Source: Candidatus Microthrix parvicella Bio17-1
GTDB taxonomy: Bacteria; Actinomycetota; Acidimicrobiia; Acidimicrobiales; Microtrichaceae
Reading direction: 5' to 3'
NCBI RefSeq assembly: GCF_000299415.1
Contig: NZ_AMPG01000010.1
Coordinates: forward strand, 1 to 43,116
DNA: 43,116 bases
Positions 33,539 to 41,443 of this stretch are shown here, in pieces; positions within the stretch are counted from its first letter, which is position 1; the number at the start of each line of letters is the position of its first letter. The notes under the pieces are model-generated. The model saw only the letters and a program-made list of their open reading frames with translations, was not told the origin of the DNA and did not search any database. The translations under genes and the position numbers were made by a program.

Positions 33539-34207
33539 GTGAACACGACCGGCGTGGTGGCACCGATGTTTCCGTTGGGCTCGGTGCTGCTGCCGCACAT
33601 GCTGCTTCCGCTCAACGTCTTTGAGCCTCGCTACCGGGTGATGTTCGAGGAATTGGTGGGGGAGTTGCCCCGACCTGATGATCAGGTGACCTCGGACTCC
33701 GAGCCTCGATTTGGTGTGGCTTTGATCGAGCGGGGCAGCGAGATCGGCGGTGGTGAGGTGCGCTCGAAGGTTGCCACGCTCGCCACCGTGCTGGGCGCTC
33801 AGCTACTGGAGGACGGCCGTTGGGGGGTGGTGGCCCTCGGTGGCGAACGCGTGCGGGTCGACGAGTGGCTGGAGGACGATCCCTACCCAAGGGCCCGGGT
33901 GCGGAGCTGGCCGGATCTGGACCCGCCCGACGCCGCAGCCGTCCTGGCCGGTGCGCTTCCCGGGCTGCGGTCGCAGCACGCTGTGTTGATGGATCTGATG
34001 GCACAGTCGGGGGTGGTGGTCGATGAGGCCGATGGGCCCGACTGGAACACCGAACCGGTGAAGCTGATCTGGCAGGTGGCGTTGGCCTCACCGCTGGGAA
34101 GTCTCGATCGGTATCGGTTGCTGTGCGCGCCGGGGGCGACGGAACGCGTGGGGCTGCTCGCGAAGCTGCTCGAGGAGCAGAGCGACCTGCTGCAGGGTCG
34201 GCTGTAA
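33539..34207 (+). CDS. LON N-terminal (substrate-binding) domain protein
   Basis: A 222-residue stand-alone LON substrate-binding (PUA-like) domain. Typical features are MFPLGSVLLPHMLLPLNVFEPRYR at the start, GVALIERGSEIGGG, the VATLATVL strand and a helical C-terminus. There is no ATPase or protease domain, so it is not Lon itself; such proteins may be adaptors, but function is not established. GTG 33539 lies 10 bases after the DD-peptidase stop, so it probably ends the same transcript. Confidence 0.88.
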   Translation: MNTTGVVAPMFPLGSVLLPHMLLPLNVFEPRYRVMFEELVGELPRPDDQVTSDSEPRFGVALIERGSEIGGGEVRSKVATLATVLGAQLLEDGRWGVVALGGERVRVDEWLEDDPYPRARVRSWPDLDPPDAAAVLAGALPGLRSQHAVLMDLMAQSGVVVDEADGPDWNTEPVKLIWQVALASPLGSLDRYRLLCAPGATERVGLLAKLLEEQSDLLQGRL

Positions 34208-34301
34208 GCGGAGGACAGTTGCCCGGGGGTGGGGTCGGTTGCTAAACCGGGTGGCCACCGTCTGGGCCATTCCGGGTGGTGGGATGCACCAAGGGAGCCC
34301 T

Positions 34302-34649
34302 GTGGCCAAGAAAAAACCCGAAGCCCCAAGCACTGGAGATCAGGTCGGCGAGCTCAAGAACATGGTGGTGGGCTATGCCAAGCAGGAAACGATCGACCCG
34401 CTGAAGTCGTTGGGTCGTTACGTGGGTTTTGGTGCCGCAGGGGGTATCTGTATCGGCATCGGGGTGTTGCTCGTGACCATGTCGCTCCTTCGCGGTCTGC
34501 AGACGATCAACGCCATCAATGAAACCGATCGGTTGCATGGCGGCACGTGGTCGTGGGTGCCCTACCTTGGTGCGCTCGCCCTCTTGGTCGTCGCCACCGG
34601 TGCGGCCCTGATGGCCGCCAAACGAGGTGGCGACAAACGCCGCAACTAG
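34302..34649 (+). CDS. Small two-helix membrane protein (holin-3_6/DUF1469-like)
   Basis: A 115-residue protein with a charged N-terminus (about 35 residues), then two membrane segments (about 45-68 and 85-103) and a basic tail. The layout, a helix with acidic and basic residues followed by two Gly/Ala-rich hydrophobic segments, resembles the DUF1469/phage holin superfamily proteins common in actinobacterial envelopes; assignment is tentative. GTG 34302 has AAGGGAG 4-5 bases upstream and is preferred over the upstream start at 34239. It is first in a run of three small genes. Confidence 0.68.
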   Translation: MAKKKPEAPSTGDQVGELKNMVVGYAKQETIDPLKSLGRYVGFGAAGGICIGIGVLLVTMSLLRGLQTINAINETDRLHGGTWSWVPYLGALALLVVATGAALMAAKRGGDKRRN

Positions 34650-34702
34650 GCCACACCGACCGATCGAACAATGAGCCGCAACTTCGGAGTAGAGAGAGCA
34701 TC

Positions 34703-34909
34703 ATGAGCGACAAGACCATTAAGCGCGACGACATCCGCAACCAGTTGACCGATATCAGCGACGGGGTGGCAGGTCAGGCCGAGGAGGCCAAAACCCAACT
34801 GTTCGCCGTGGCGGCCGGTATCGGTTTGCTGGCACTGATCCTGTTCTTCTTCCTCGGTCGAAAGAACGGCCTGAAGCGCTCCGCAGTGATCGAGATTCGT
34901 CGCGCCTGA
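34703..34909 (+). CDS. Small single-helix membrane protein, 68 residues
   Basis: A 68-residue protein: a polar helix (RDDIRNQLTDISDGVAGQAEEA), one membrane segment (about 33-51) and a basic tail. No family is recognised. ATG 34703 follows an AGAGAGA stretch. Its stop overlaps the start of the next gene by one base (TGATG), so the two are coupled. Confidence 0.68.
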   Translation: MSDKTIKRDDIRNQLTDISDGVAGQAEEAKTQLFAVAAGIGLLALILFFFLGRKNGLKRSAVIEIRRA

Positions 34910-35442
34910 TGCTGCTCAGCCTGCTGAAGATGGCGGCGCCCTATCTGGCGGGTGGGGGGCCGACGGGCATGGTCGCCCGCAAGGCGGTCGACTGGGTTCA
35001 GGAGCGCTTGGAGGAGCCGGACGAGCAGCGCGTGACCTCGGCCCGGCTGGTCCCCGGCGACCGACTGGAGGTCGTCGCGCGTCCTGCGCCCACCAAGCAG
35101 GAGCGGCAACTTGAGGCCAGGCTGGCCGCCGCCAGGGCCCGGCTGGCCCACGCCCGCAGCGTCAAGCCCAAGCAGGTGAAGGTTGCCGCCAGGCTGGAGC
35201 GCACCCAACGGCGTCTGGACAAAGTCGCCGCGGGCTCGTCCAAAGCGGCCAAACTTCGGGCCCGGGAAGCCGATCTGCTGGTGCGTTTCGATCGCATGGA
35301 TCGGCGCCGCGGCGACCGGCGCCTGGCCGAGGCCGAGGTGATCGAGCTGAGCGAACGCCTCGAAGCGGTCCGCGCCGCTGCGTTGGCAGCAGCCGGCGGT
35401 TCCGGCACGACCAGGCGGGTGTTCTACCGGGCGGACGACTGA
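34909..35442 (+). CDS. Coiled-coil protein coupled to membrane protein
   Basis: A 177-residue protein with a short hydrophobic N-terminus (LLSLLKMAAPYLAGGG), then from about residue 60 to 165 a long, very basic, heptad-like Ala/Leu/Arg helix. No enzyme motif is seen. It might associate with the membrane through the N-terminus or through the coupled 68-residue protein. Possible roles are nucleic-acid or envelope binding because of the strong positive charge; nothing in the sequence decides. It shares a start/stop overlap with the preceding gene. Confidence 0.65.
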   Translation: MLLSLLKMAAPYLAGGGPTGMVARKAVDWVQERLEEPDEQRVTSARLVPGDRLEVVARPAPTKQERQLEARLAAARARLAHARSVKPKQVKVAARLERTQRRLDKVAAGSSKAAKLRAREADLLVRFDRMDRRRGDRRLAEAEVIELSERLEAVRAAALAAAGGSGTTRRVFYRADD

Positions 35443-35482
35443 GCGTTCACGGCCCGCTGCCCACAACTGGCAGACTGGGCTC

Positions 35483-35677
35483 ATGATCGTTCACCTGCGC
35501 CAGCCGACCCGGGAGGTGACCTTTGAGGGGTCGCTCACGGTCACCGCCCTGCTCGGGCGCCTGGAGATCAACCGCGAAACCGTGCTGGTGATCCGTAACG
35601 GCACGCTGGTGCCGGGCGACGAGCGCCTTGGGGCCGATGACGTGATCGAGATCCGTCCGGTGGTGTCCGGTGGCTGA
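35483..35677 (+). CDS. ThiS/MoaD-like sulfur carrier, TtuB-like
   Basis: A 64-residue beta-grasp protein ending in Gly63-Gly64, as needed for adenylation and thiocarboxylate formation. The sequence pattern (MIVHLRQPTREVTF, NRETVLVIRNGTLVPGD, DDVIEIRPVVSGG) fits ThiS/MoaD/TtuB; the partner next door, 27 bases downstream, is TtuA, so TtuB is the best reading and ThiS is the alternative. It would be activated by a ThiF/MoeB-type E1 not present here and hand sulfur to TtuA. In Thermus, TtuB is also attached to proteins like ubiquitin. A weak -10-like CAGACT ends 6 bases before ATG 35483. Confidence 0.85.
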   Translation: MIVHLRQPTREVTFEGSLTVTALLGRLEINRETVLVIRNGTLVPGDERLGADDVIEIRPVVSGG

Positions 35678-35704
35678 GGTGAGCATGACCGTGCGGGGGT
35701 TGCC

Positions 35705-36643
35705 ATGAAGTGTCGGGTGTGTCGTGGACCGGCGATCATCGATCTGCGCCGTCACAACGCCAATTTTTGTGCCGAGCACTTCGTGAAGTTCTGTCGTGAT
35801 CAAACGGCCAAGGCGATCAAGGATCATGACATGTTGCAGCCGGATGACCGGGTGCTGGTCGCAGTGTCGGGCGGTAAGGACTCACTTGCGGTGTGGGACA
35901 TCCTCGGCGCCCTCGGCTACGAGGCCGATGGTTTGTACGTCGGTCTCGGCCTTGGTGAGTACTCGGACGCGTCCGGCGATGCTGCCCGGGCCTTTGCCAC
36001 CCGGCACGGCCTGAAATTGATCGAGGTCGATCTGCGGGAGACCTATGGGTACGACATCCCCACCGGCTCCAAGGCGGCCAAGCGGACGCCGTGCTCGGCC
36101 TGTGGCATGTCGAAACGCCACGTGTTCGACGAGGCTGCCCGCACCGGGGGCTACGACGCGTTGGTCACCGGGCACAACCTTGACGACGAGGCGGCGGTCT
36201 TGTTCGGCAATGTGCTTCGCTGGCAGATGCCCTACCTCGGTCGCCAACGCCCGGTGTTGGAGGCCGGCGATGGGTTTCCTCGCAAGGTCAAGCCGCTGAT
36301 CCGCTTGGGGGAGCGCGAGATGGCCGCCTACTGCGTGGTGTCGGGTATCGACTACCTGGTCGAGGAGTGCCCGATGGCCGCCGGCAACCGACACCTGGCC
36401 TACAAGGAGGCGCTCACCGATATCGAGACGCGTTCCCCGGGAGCGAAATTCGCGTTCTATCACGAGTTTCTGGCCAAGGCGGCCGATCGCTTCGACGACG
36501 ACGAGACCACGGGCCGCGACGGCCTCGGAATCTGCGAGCGCTGCGGTTCTCCCTCGGAGTCCGAGGTGTGTGCATTCTGCCGTCTGGCCGAGCGGGCGTC
36601 TTCGGCTCAGCCGGTCGAGTTGATCTCAAAGCGGGCGTCGTGA
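35705..36643 (+). CDS. ttuA: TtuA-type tRNA U54 2-thiolase
   Basis: A 312-residue PP-loop ATPase of the TtcA/TtuA family. Every expected feature of Thermus TtuA is in place: N-terminal zinc site Cys3, Cys6, Cys22, His25; PP-loop SGGKDS (55-60); [4Fe-4S] cysteines Cys130, Cys133 (TPCSAC) and Cys222 (EECP); and a C-terminal zinc finger Cys277, Cys280, Cys289, Cys292. TtuA adenylates C2 of 5-methyluridine 54 in tRNA and replaces its oxygen with sulfur from TtuB thiocarboxylate. It is coupled by GTGA to trmI, whose m1A58 product favours thiolation in Thermus. Cytosolic Ctu1-like wobble thiolase is the alternative, less favoured because of the TrmI context. Confidence 0.92.
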   Translation: MKCRVCRGPAIIDLRRHNANFCAEHFVKFCRDQTAKAIKDHDMLQPDDRVLVAVSGGKDSLAVWDILGALGYEADGLYVGLGLGEYSDASGDAARAFATRHGLKLIEVDLRETYGYDIPTGSKAAKRTPCSACGMSKRHVFDEAARTGGYDALVTGHNLDDEAAVLFGNVLRWQMPYLGRQRPVLEAGDGFPRKVKPLIRLGEREMAAYCVVSGIDYLVEECPMAAGNRHLAYKEALTDIETRSPGAKFAFYHEFLAKAADRFDDDETTGRDGLGICERCGSPSESEVCAFCRLAERASSAQPVELISKRAS

Positions 36644-37530
36644 GCACACCCATCACCCATGGCCCGCCACATGACGGCGTCGCCCACCAGGGTCGCCACG
36701 GTCCGCTTCAGGTTGGCGAATCGGTGCTGTTGATCGACCACAAATCGCGTCGGTACCTGCAAACCCTGACTCCGCATCAGGAGTTTCACAGCCATGCGGG
36801 CCCGTTGGAACACGACCGGCTGATTGGGGCCGAGCCGGGCTCCACCCATCGCACCACCAAGGGCCTGACCTTCACGGTGTTTCGCCCGACGTTGTCCGAT
36901 CTGGTGTTCAAGATGCCTCGTGGCGCCCAGGTGATCTATCCCAAAGACCTGGGCCCCATCCTGATGCTCGCCGATATTGCACCCGGCGTCGACGTGCTTG
37001 AGTCCGGAGTCGGGTCGGGGGCGTTGTCGGCGGCCATGCTGCGTGCCGGTGCCAACGTGACGGGCTACGAACTGCGCGACGACTTCGCCCGACGGGCACA
37101 GCTGAATGTGGCCCGCTCCGTGGGGCCCGAGGCGGCTGCCCGCTACACGGTGCAGTTGCGCGACGTCTACGAAGGCATCGACCTCCCCGCCGGTGGGGGG
37201 TTCGATCGGGTGGTGCTCGATCTCCCCGAACCCTGGCAGGTGGTACCCCACCTTCGAGGGGCGTTGCGTCCCGGCGGCATCGTGTTGGCCTATACCCCCA
37301 GCATCATGCAGGCCAGCCAGTTCCGCGAGGCGCTGGGCGAGGCCGGTTTGGTGATGGCCGAAACACTCGAGGTGTTGCACCGCACCTGGAAGGTCGACGG
37401 CGCGGCCGTCCGTCCGGACCACCGCATGGTGGCCCATACCGCCTTCCTGACCCATGCCCGCATGCCCTCCACGGCAGAACGCACGCTGCCTCCGCCCGCC
37501 ACCGAGGCGCTCGACAAATCAGCCGGCTGA
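36640..37530 (+). CDS. trmI: tRNA (adenine-58-N1)-methyltransferase TrmI
   Basis: A 296-residue class I SAM-dependent methyltransferase. The N-terminal beta-domain (GESVLLIDHKSRRYL) is followed by the conserved KGLTFTVFRPTLSDLVFKMPRGAQVIYPKDLG linker region, SAM motif I as ESGVGSGALS (near residue 127), VTGYELRDDFARRA and the VVLDLPEPWQV catalytic-Asp motif. It makes m1A58 in the T-loop of tRNA. In Mycobacterium the homologue (Rv2118c) also sits near the proteasome genes. GTG 36640 overlaps the ttuA stop by four bases. It is convergent with the ferredoxin gene, with only 7 bases between. Confidence 0.95.
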   Translation: MSTPITHGPPHDGVAHQGRHGPLQVGESVLLIDHKSRRYLQTLTPHQEFHSHAGPLEHDRLIGAEPGSTHRTTKGLTFTVFRPTLSDLVFKMPRGAQVIYPKDLGPILMLADIAPGVDVLESGVGSGALSAAMLRAGANVTGYELRDDFARRAQLNVARSVGPEAAARYTVQLRDVYEGIDLPAGGGFDRVVLDLPEPWQVVPHLRGALRPGGIVLAYTPSIMQASQFREALGEAGLVMAETLEVLHRTWKVDGAAVRPDHRMVAHTAFLTHARMPSTAERTLPPPATEALDKSAG

Positions 37531-37537
37531 AGCCTGA

Positions 37538-37783
37538 TTACTCGTCAGGTTCGATGAAGATGCACTCGCCGGGGCATTCCTCGGCGGATTCGATGACACC
37601 CTCAAGCTCATCGTCGGGGATCTCGGCCCGGCCCTCGGAGCCGCCGGGATCGTTGAACACCTTGTCGCCTTCCTTGACGTAGGCCAAACCGTCGTCGAGC
37701 AGGGTGAACACAGCCGGCGAGATCTCCTCGCACAGGCCATCGCCGGTGCACAGGTCCTGATCGATCCAGACCTTTAATCCCAT
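37538..37783 (-). CDS. D-type single-cluster ferredoxin
   Basis: An 81-residue ferredoxin with C-x2-D-x2-C (Cys12, Asp15, Cys18) and a distal Cys-Pro (Cys70), so three cysteines and an Asp at the fourth site; Cys74 is extra. This is the Pyrococcus-type arrangement, able to hold [3Fe-4S] or [4Fe-4S]. It is very acidic, as for small soluble electron carriers. ATG 37783 has AGGAG five bases upstream. Position between trmI and arc, on the opposite strand, recurs in my recollection of actinobacterial loci, but its partner is unknown; reducing the TtuA cluster is speculative. Confidence 0.88.
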   Translation of the reverse strand: MGLKVWIDQDLCTGDGLCEEISPAVFTLLDDGLAYVKEGDKVFNDPGGSEGRAEIPDDELEGVIESAEECPGECIFIEPDE

Positions 37784-37803
37784 GGCATCTCCTCATTGGT
37801 GAT

Positions 37804-37818
37804 TCCCGAATCTCGGGA
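37804..37818. promoter_or_regulatory. Palindrome between ferredoxin and arc
   Basis: TCCCGA-ATC-TCGGGA is a perfect 6-bp inverted repeat with a 3-base centre. It lies 21 bases upstream of the ferredoxin start and just downstream of the minus-strand TATGCT box, in the place expected for an operator or a short 5' hairpin. No known regulator is assigned. Confidence 0.45.
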
Positions 37819-37832
37819 GGCGCTGATAGCTC

Positions 37833-37838
37833 AGCATA
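37833..37838 (-). promoter_or_regulatory. Candidate -10 box for ferredoxin gene
   Basis: TATGCT on the minus strand gives a 5' leader of about 43 nt ending in AGGAG before ATG 37783. Confidence 0.4.
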
Positions 37839-37932
37839 CCCACGCACCGGCAGATAAACCCGGCGAATCACGAACTAATTCAGTGTCGTTCATCACGCCT
37901 CAAGGGTGGCCCCGCTTCGATGCCCGTGCGGG

Positions 37933-37938
37933 TAGGTT
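37933..37938 (+). promoter_or_regulatory. Candidate -10 box for arc
   Basis: TAGGTT lies 26 bases before ATG 37964, giving a short leader that contains a strong AGGAGGGGG (37952-37960). Unlike many neighbours, arc is not leaderless. No TTGACA-like -35 is visible. Confidence 0.42.
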
Positions 37939-37963
37939 GGGGACGAGCATCAGGAGGGGGCCG

Positions 37964-39721
37964 ATGACGGCCAGCGACGAAACCAAGCGACTTGCCGCTG
38001 AGGCCGAGGAGCTTCACGACCGGCTGGCGGCGGCCGAGCGCGAGAACTCCATGATGGCCAGGCGCGGAGCCGAGGCGCCCAAGCGCATCCGCACGCTTGA
38101 AGACCGCCTGTCGGAGCTGAAGGCCCAATTGGCTCAGGCGGTCACGCAGAACGAGAAGCTCACGTTCACCCTGAGAGAGGCCCGGGATCACATCGCCGCT
38201 CTGCGGGACGAGGTGGACAAGCTGACCCGGCCTCCCGCCGGCTACGCCACGCTGCTGGCCACCAACGCCGATGGCACGGTGGACATCTCGTCCAGCGGCC
38301 GAAAAATGCGGGTGGAGGTGTCGCCCAACGTCGAGACGGACGACCTGCGTCGTGGCGCGGAAGTGGTGTTGAACGAGTCTTACAACGTGGTCATGGTGCG
38401 AGCGCCGGAGATCACCGGCGAGGTCGTGACGATCAAGGAGATCCTCGAGGTGGGGTGCCGCGCGCTGGTGGTGGGCCGTGCCGACGAGGAGCGGGTGGCC
38501 GAGCTGGCCGACCATCTCACCGACGCCCCGCTACGCGCCGGCGACACCATGTTGATGGAGCCCCGCGCCGGGGTGCTGGTGGAACGTCTGCCTCGCCCGG
38601 AGGTGGAGGAACTGGTGTTGGAAGAGGTGCCCGACATCGCCTACACCGACATCGGAGGTCTCGACAGCCAGATCGAATCGATCATCGATGCGGTCGAACT
38701 GCCGTTCCTGCAAGCCGAGCTTTTCCGTACCTATGACCTCCCGGCGCCCAAGGGCATTCTTTTGTATGGCCCGCCGGGCTGCGGCAAGACGCTGATCGCC
38801 AAGGCGGTGGCCAATTCCCTGTCCAAGCAGGTGGCCAAGACCACCGGCGAGGACGCCCGCAGCTTCTTCCTGAACATCAAGGGGCCCGAGCTGCTCAACA
38901 AGTACGTCGGCGAAACCGAGCGCCACATTCGTCTGGTGTTTCAACGGGCCCGTGAGAAGGCGGCCGAGGGCACGCCGGTCATCGTGTTCTTTGACGAGAT
39001 GGAGAGCCTGTTCCGTACCCGTGGCAGCGGCATCTCCTCCGACATGGAGTCCACCATCGTCCCTCAGCTGCTGGCCGAGATCGACGGCGTCGAGGCGCTG
39101 CGCAACGTGATCGTGATCGGCGCCTCCAATCGGGAGGATCTGATCGACCCCGCGATCCTCCGGCCGGGCCGCCTGGACGTGAAGATCAAGATCGAACGGC
39201 CCGATGCCGAAGCGGCCACCCGCATCTTCGGGGTGTACCTCACCAGTCGCATGCCGATCGCCGAGTCCGAGGTGGAGGAGCTGGGTGGCGGCGACCCGGC
39301 CAAGGCTCTGCAGGCAATGGCCGAGGCGGCGGTCGAGGAGATGTACCGGGAGGATGACGACAATCAGTTCCTCGAGGTCACCTATCAGAACGGTGATCGC
39401 GAGACGATGTACTTCCGCGACTTCTCGTCAGGGGCAATGATCGAGAACATCGTGCGCCGCTCAAAGAAGCTGGCGATCAAAAGGGAGTTGGCCGGTGGGG
39501 CCCGGGGCGTGGTGGCCTCCGACCTGGTGGCCTCGGTCCGTCAGGAGTTCCGGGAGCACGAGGACCTGCCCAACACGACGAACCCGGATGACTGGGCCAA
39601 GATCTCGGGTAAAAAAGGCGAGCGCATCGTGTATGTGCGCACCTTGGTGAGTCACACCTCGGAGGACGAGCCTGAGGGCGGCCGAGCCATCGAGCGGGTG
39701 CAAACCGGTCAGTACCTGTGA
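37964..39721 (+). CDS. arc: Proteasomal AAA ATPase ARC/Mpa
   Basis: A 585-residue hexameric AAA unfoldase that captures pupylated proteins and threads them into the 20S proteasome. In order: N-terminal coiled coil (about 5-75) that binds Pup, two OB folds (about 80-230, starting [15 protein letters not shown]), and the AAA domain with Walker A GPPGCGKT (about 269-276), Walker [11 protein letters not shown] and the second-region GASNRE. The C-terminus is GQYL, the proteasome-docking motif with penultimate Tyr. ATG 37964 has AGGAGG six bases upstream; the longer frame to 37796 is not supported. Dop follows after 17 bases. Confidence 0.97.
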   Translation: MTASDETKRLAAEAEELHDRLAAAERENSMMARRGAEAPKRIRTLEDRLSELKAQLAQAVTQNEKLTFTLREARDHIAALRDEVDKLTRPPAGYATLLATNADGTVDISSSGRKMRVEVSPNVETDDLRRGAEVVLNESYNVVMVRAPEITGEVVTIKEILEVGCRALVVGRADEERVAELADHLTDAPLRAGDTMLMEPRAGVLVERLPRPEVEELVLEEVPDIAYTDIGGLDSQIESIIDAVELPFLQAELFRTYDLPAPKGILLYGPPGCGKTLIAKAVANSLSKQVAKTTGEDARSFFLNIKGPELLNKYVGETERHIRLVFQRAREKAAEGTPVIVFFDEMESLFRTRGSGISSDMESTIVPQLLAEIDGVEALRNVIVIGASNREDLIDPAILRPGRLDVKIKIERPDAEAATRIFGVYLTSRMPIAESEVEELGGGDPAKALQAMAEAAVEEMYREDDDNQFLEVTYQNGDRETMYFRDFSSGAMIENIVRRSKKLAIKRELAGGARGVVASDLVASVRQEFREHEDLPNTTNPDDWAKISGKKGERIVYVRTLVSHTSEDEPEGGRAIERVQTGQYL

Positions 39722-39738
39722 CGTGACGGTCCGCTGAC

Positions 39739-41244
39739 ATGGCCATCCACAAGGTGCTGGGCATCGAGACCGAATACGGCATCTTTGTCCGCAACGCGCC
39801 CGAACAGAACCCCATCGCCGCGTCCAGCCTGCTGGTGAACTCCTATGTCAGCGAGGTGGCGCAGGCGGGAGCCGGACCGCGCATCGGTTGGGACTTCGGC
39901 GACGAGATGCCGGCCAACGACGCTCGCGGGGTGCTGGAGCAGTACGTGCAGCCTCCCGATGTGGAAACCCACCTCGTGAACGCGGTGCTCACCAACGGGG
40001 CGCGCTTCTACGTCGATCACGCCCATCCCGAGTACTCCTCGCCCGAGGTGGCCTCGGCCCGCGATGGCGTGGTGTGGGATCGGGCCGGGGAGGAGGTGTT
40101 GCGTCTGGCGATGACCGCCGCCAATCGCACCCTTGGCGATGATCAACAGGTGATCGTTCACAAGAACAACTCCGACGGCAAAGCCAACAGCTACGGCACC
40201 CACGAGAACTACGTGATGGATCGTGCGGTGCCCTTCAATCGCATCGTCGCCCGGGCCACACCGCATTTGGTGACCCGTCAGGTGTTCTGCGGGGCGGGCA
40301 AGGTGGGTTGTGAGCTTCCCGGGCGTCATGACGTGACCTATCAGCTCAGCCAACGGGCGGACTTTTTTGAGGAGGAGGTGGGCCTGGAGACCACGCTGAA
40401 GCGGCCGATCATCAACACCAGGGATGAACCGCACGCCGATCCGCAGCGGTATCGCCGCCTGCACGTGATCATCGGCGACGCCAACATGTCGGAGTGGGCC
40501 ACCTGGATGAAGCTGGCCACCACCGCGATCGTGCTGGCCATGATCGAGGACGACTGGCCGATGCCGGAGCTGCGCCCCATGACCCCGGTGTCCACCTTGC
40601 GGCGCATCAGCTGGGACCTGAGCCTGGCCGAGACCTACCAAACCCTCGATGGGCGCACGATCACCGCGTTGGAAACCCAGCGGGAGCTGTGCGCGCTGGC
40701 CCGGGCCTGGGCGGCCGAGCACGACACGTCGGTGGTGGGTGGTGTGGATGCGGTGACCGAGGTGCTTGGGGAATGGGAACTGGTCCTCGACGACCTGGAA
40801 AACGATCGGGAGCGGGCGGCCGACCGGGTCGACTGGGTGGCCAAGGGACGCCTGCTCGGCGGGTTCGCCGAACGCCATGGCCTGGCGCCGGGCTCGGCCA
40901 AGTTGCGTGCGCTCGACCTGCAGTATCACGACTTGCGACGCGATCGGTGCCTGGCGCTGCGGGCCGGGCTTCGCACGCTGGTGAGCGAGGCCGAGGTGGT
41001 GTCGGCCATCCACTCGCCGCCGACCGACACCCGGGCCTGGTTTCGCGGCACCGTGCTGGCCCGCTTCACCGATCAGGTGGTCACGGCCAACTGGGACTCG
41101 ATTGTTTTCGACACCGGGTCGTCGTCGTTGTCACGCGTTCCCATGATGGAGCCCACCCGCGGCACCGAGGCGATCCTTGGTGAGATGGTGGCTTCCAGCG
41201 CCGATGCGGCCGAGTTGTTGTCCAAGCTGAACGCGGCGGGTTGA
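39739..41244 (+). CDS. dop: Pup deamidase/depupylase Dop
   Basis: A 501-residue enzyme of the Dop/PafA family (glutamine-synthetase-like fold). The start GIETEYGIF (Glu in the metal/nucleotide site), YVDHAHPEYSSPE near residue 94, the NNSDGKANSYGTHENY segment near 150 and RRLHVIIGDANMSEWATWMK near 240 are characteristic. Length and the N-terminal sequence favour Dop over the ligase PafA. It converts the C-terminal Gln of Pup to Glu and removes Pup from substrates. pup would normally follow at once, but the next 1.9 kb is mobile DNA on the opposite or same strand. Confidence 0.96.
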   Translation: MAIHKVLGIETEYGIFVRNAPEQNPIAASSLLVNSYVSEVAQAGAGPRIGWDFGDEMPANDARGVLEQYVQPPDVETHLVNAVLTNGARFYVDHAHPEYSSPEVASARDGVVWDRAGEEVLRLAMTAANRTLGDDQQVIVHKNNSDGKANSYGTHENYVMDRAVPFNRIVARATPHLVTRQVFCGAGKVGCELPGRHDVTYQLSQRADFFEEEVGLETTLKRPIINTRDEPHADPQRYRRLHVIIGDANMSEWATWMKLATTAIVLAMIEDDWPMPELRPMTPVSTLRRISWDLSLAETYQTLDGRTITALETQRELCALARAWAAEHDTSVVGGVDAVTEVLGEWELVLDDLENDRERAADRVDWVAKGRLLGGFAERHGLAPGSAKLRALDLQYHDLRRDRCLALRAGLRTLVSEAEVVSAIHSPPTDTRAWFRGTVLARFTDQVVTANWDSIVFDTGSSSLSRVPMMEPTRGTEAILGEMVASSADAAELLSKLNAAG

Positions 41245-41256
41245 CGCACTCTGAAC

Positions 41257-41358
41257 TTACTCCAGTTGTGAGCCGTCGGGTCGGGTGGTCTGCCAGCCAC
41301 CGCCGGCGTCCCGGCGGACGCTGAAGCCCTTCTGCTTCCAACGGTTGTGGCGACCGCA
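41257..41358 (-). pseudogene. HNH endonuclease remnant (C-terminal end)
   Basis: Read on the minus strand, 33 codons run without a stop from 41358 to TAA at 41257: they begin CGRHNRWKQKGF and end WQTTRPDGSQLE. CGRHN-x2-K is the last part of an HNH nuclease motif as found at the C-terminus of DUF222/13E12-type proteins. The reading frame hits a stop exactly where the TTATGCCGAA repeat begins (41359), so the upstream part of the gene was cut off by insertion of the recombinase element. It is convergent with dop, with 12 bases between stops. Confidence 0.65.
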
Positions 41359-41443
41359 TTATGCCGAATCCGTGATTATGCCGAATGGGGGTGCGGATGT
41401 GTTGGTGGGAGCGGGATCGGCGGTGTTGTGTTCGGCATAATCA
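41358..41443. repeat. End repeats of recombinase element
   Basis: ATTATGCCGAAT occurs at 41358-41369 and again at 41375-41386 (17-base period), and TTCGGCATAATCA at 41431-41443 is the exact inverse of TGATTATGCCGAA at 41373-41385. The inverted copy contains the stop codon of the recombinase fragment. Such short repeats are expected as recombinase-binding arms at a tyrosine-recombinase element end. Confidence 0.75.

Noticed and set aside
34208-34301. tRNA gene or other RNA before the small membrane protein
   Set aside because: No cloverleaf or T-loop consensus; only a possible upstream start for the following gene.
39709-41013. Minus-strand open frame (434 codons) antisense to dop
   Set aside because: No family features; opposite an intact dop gene.
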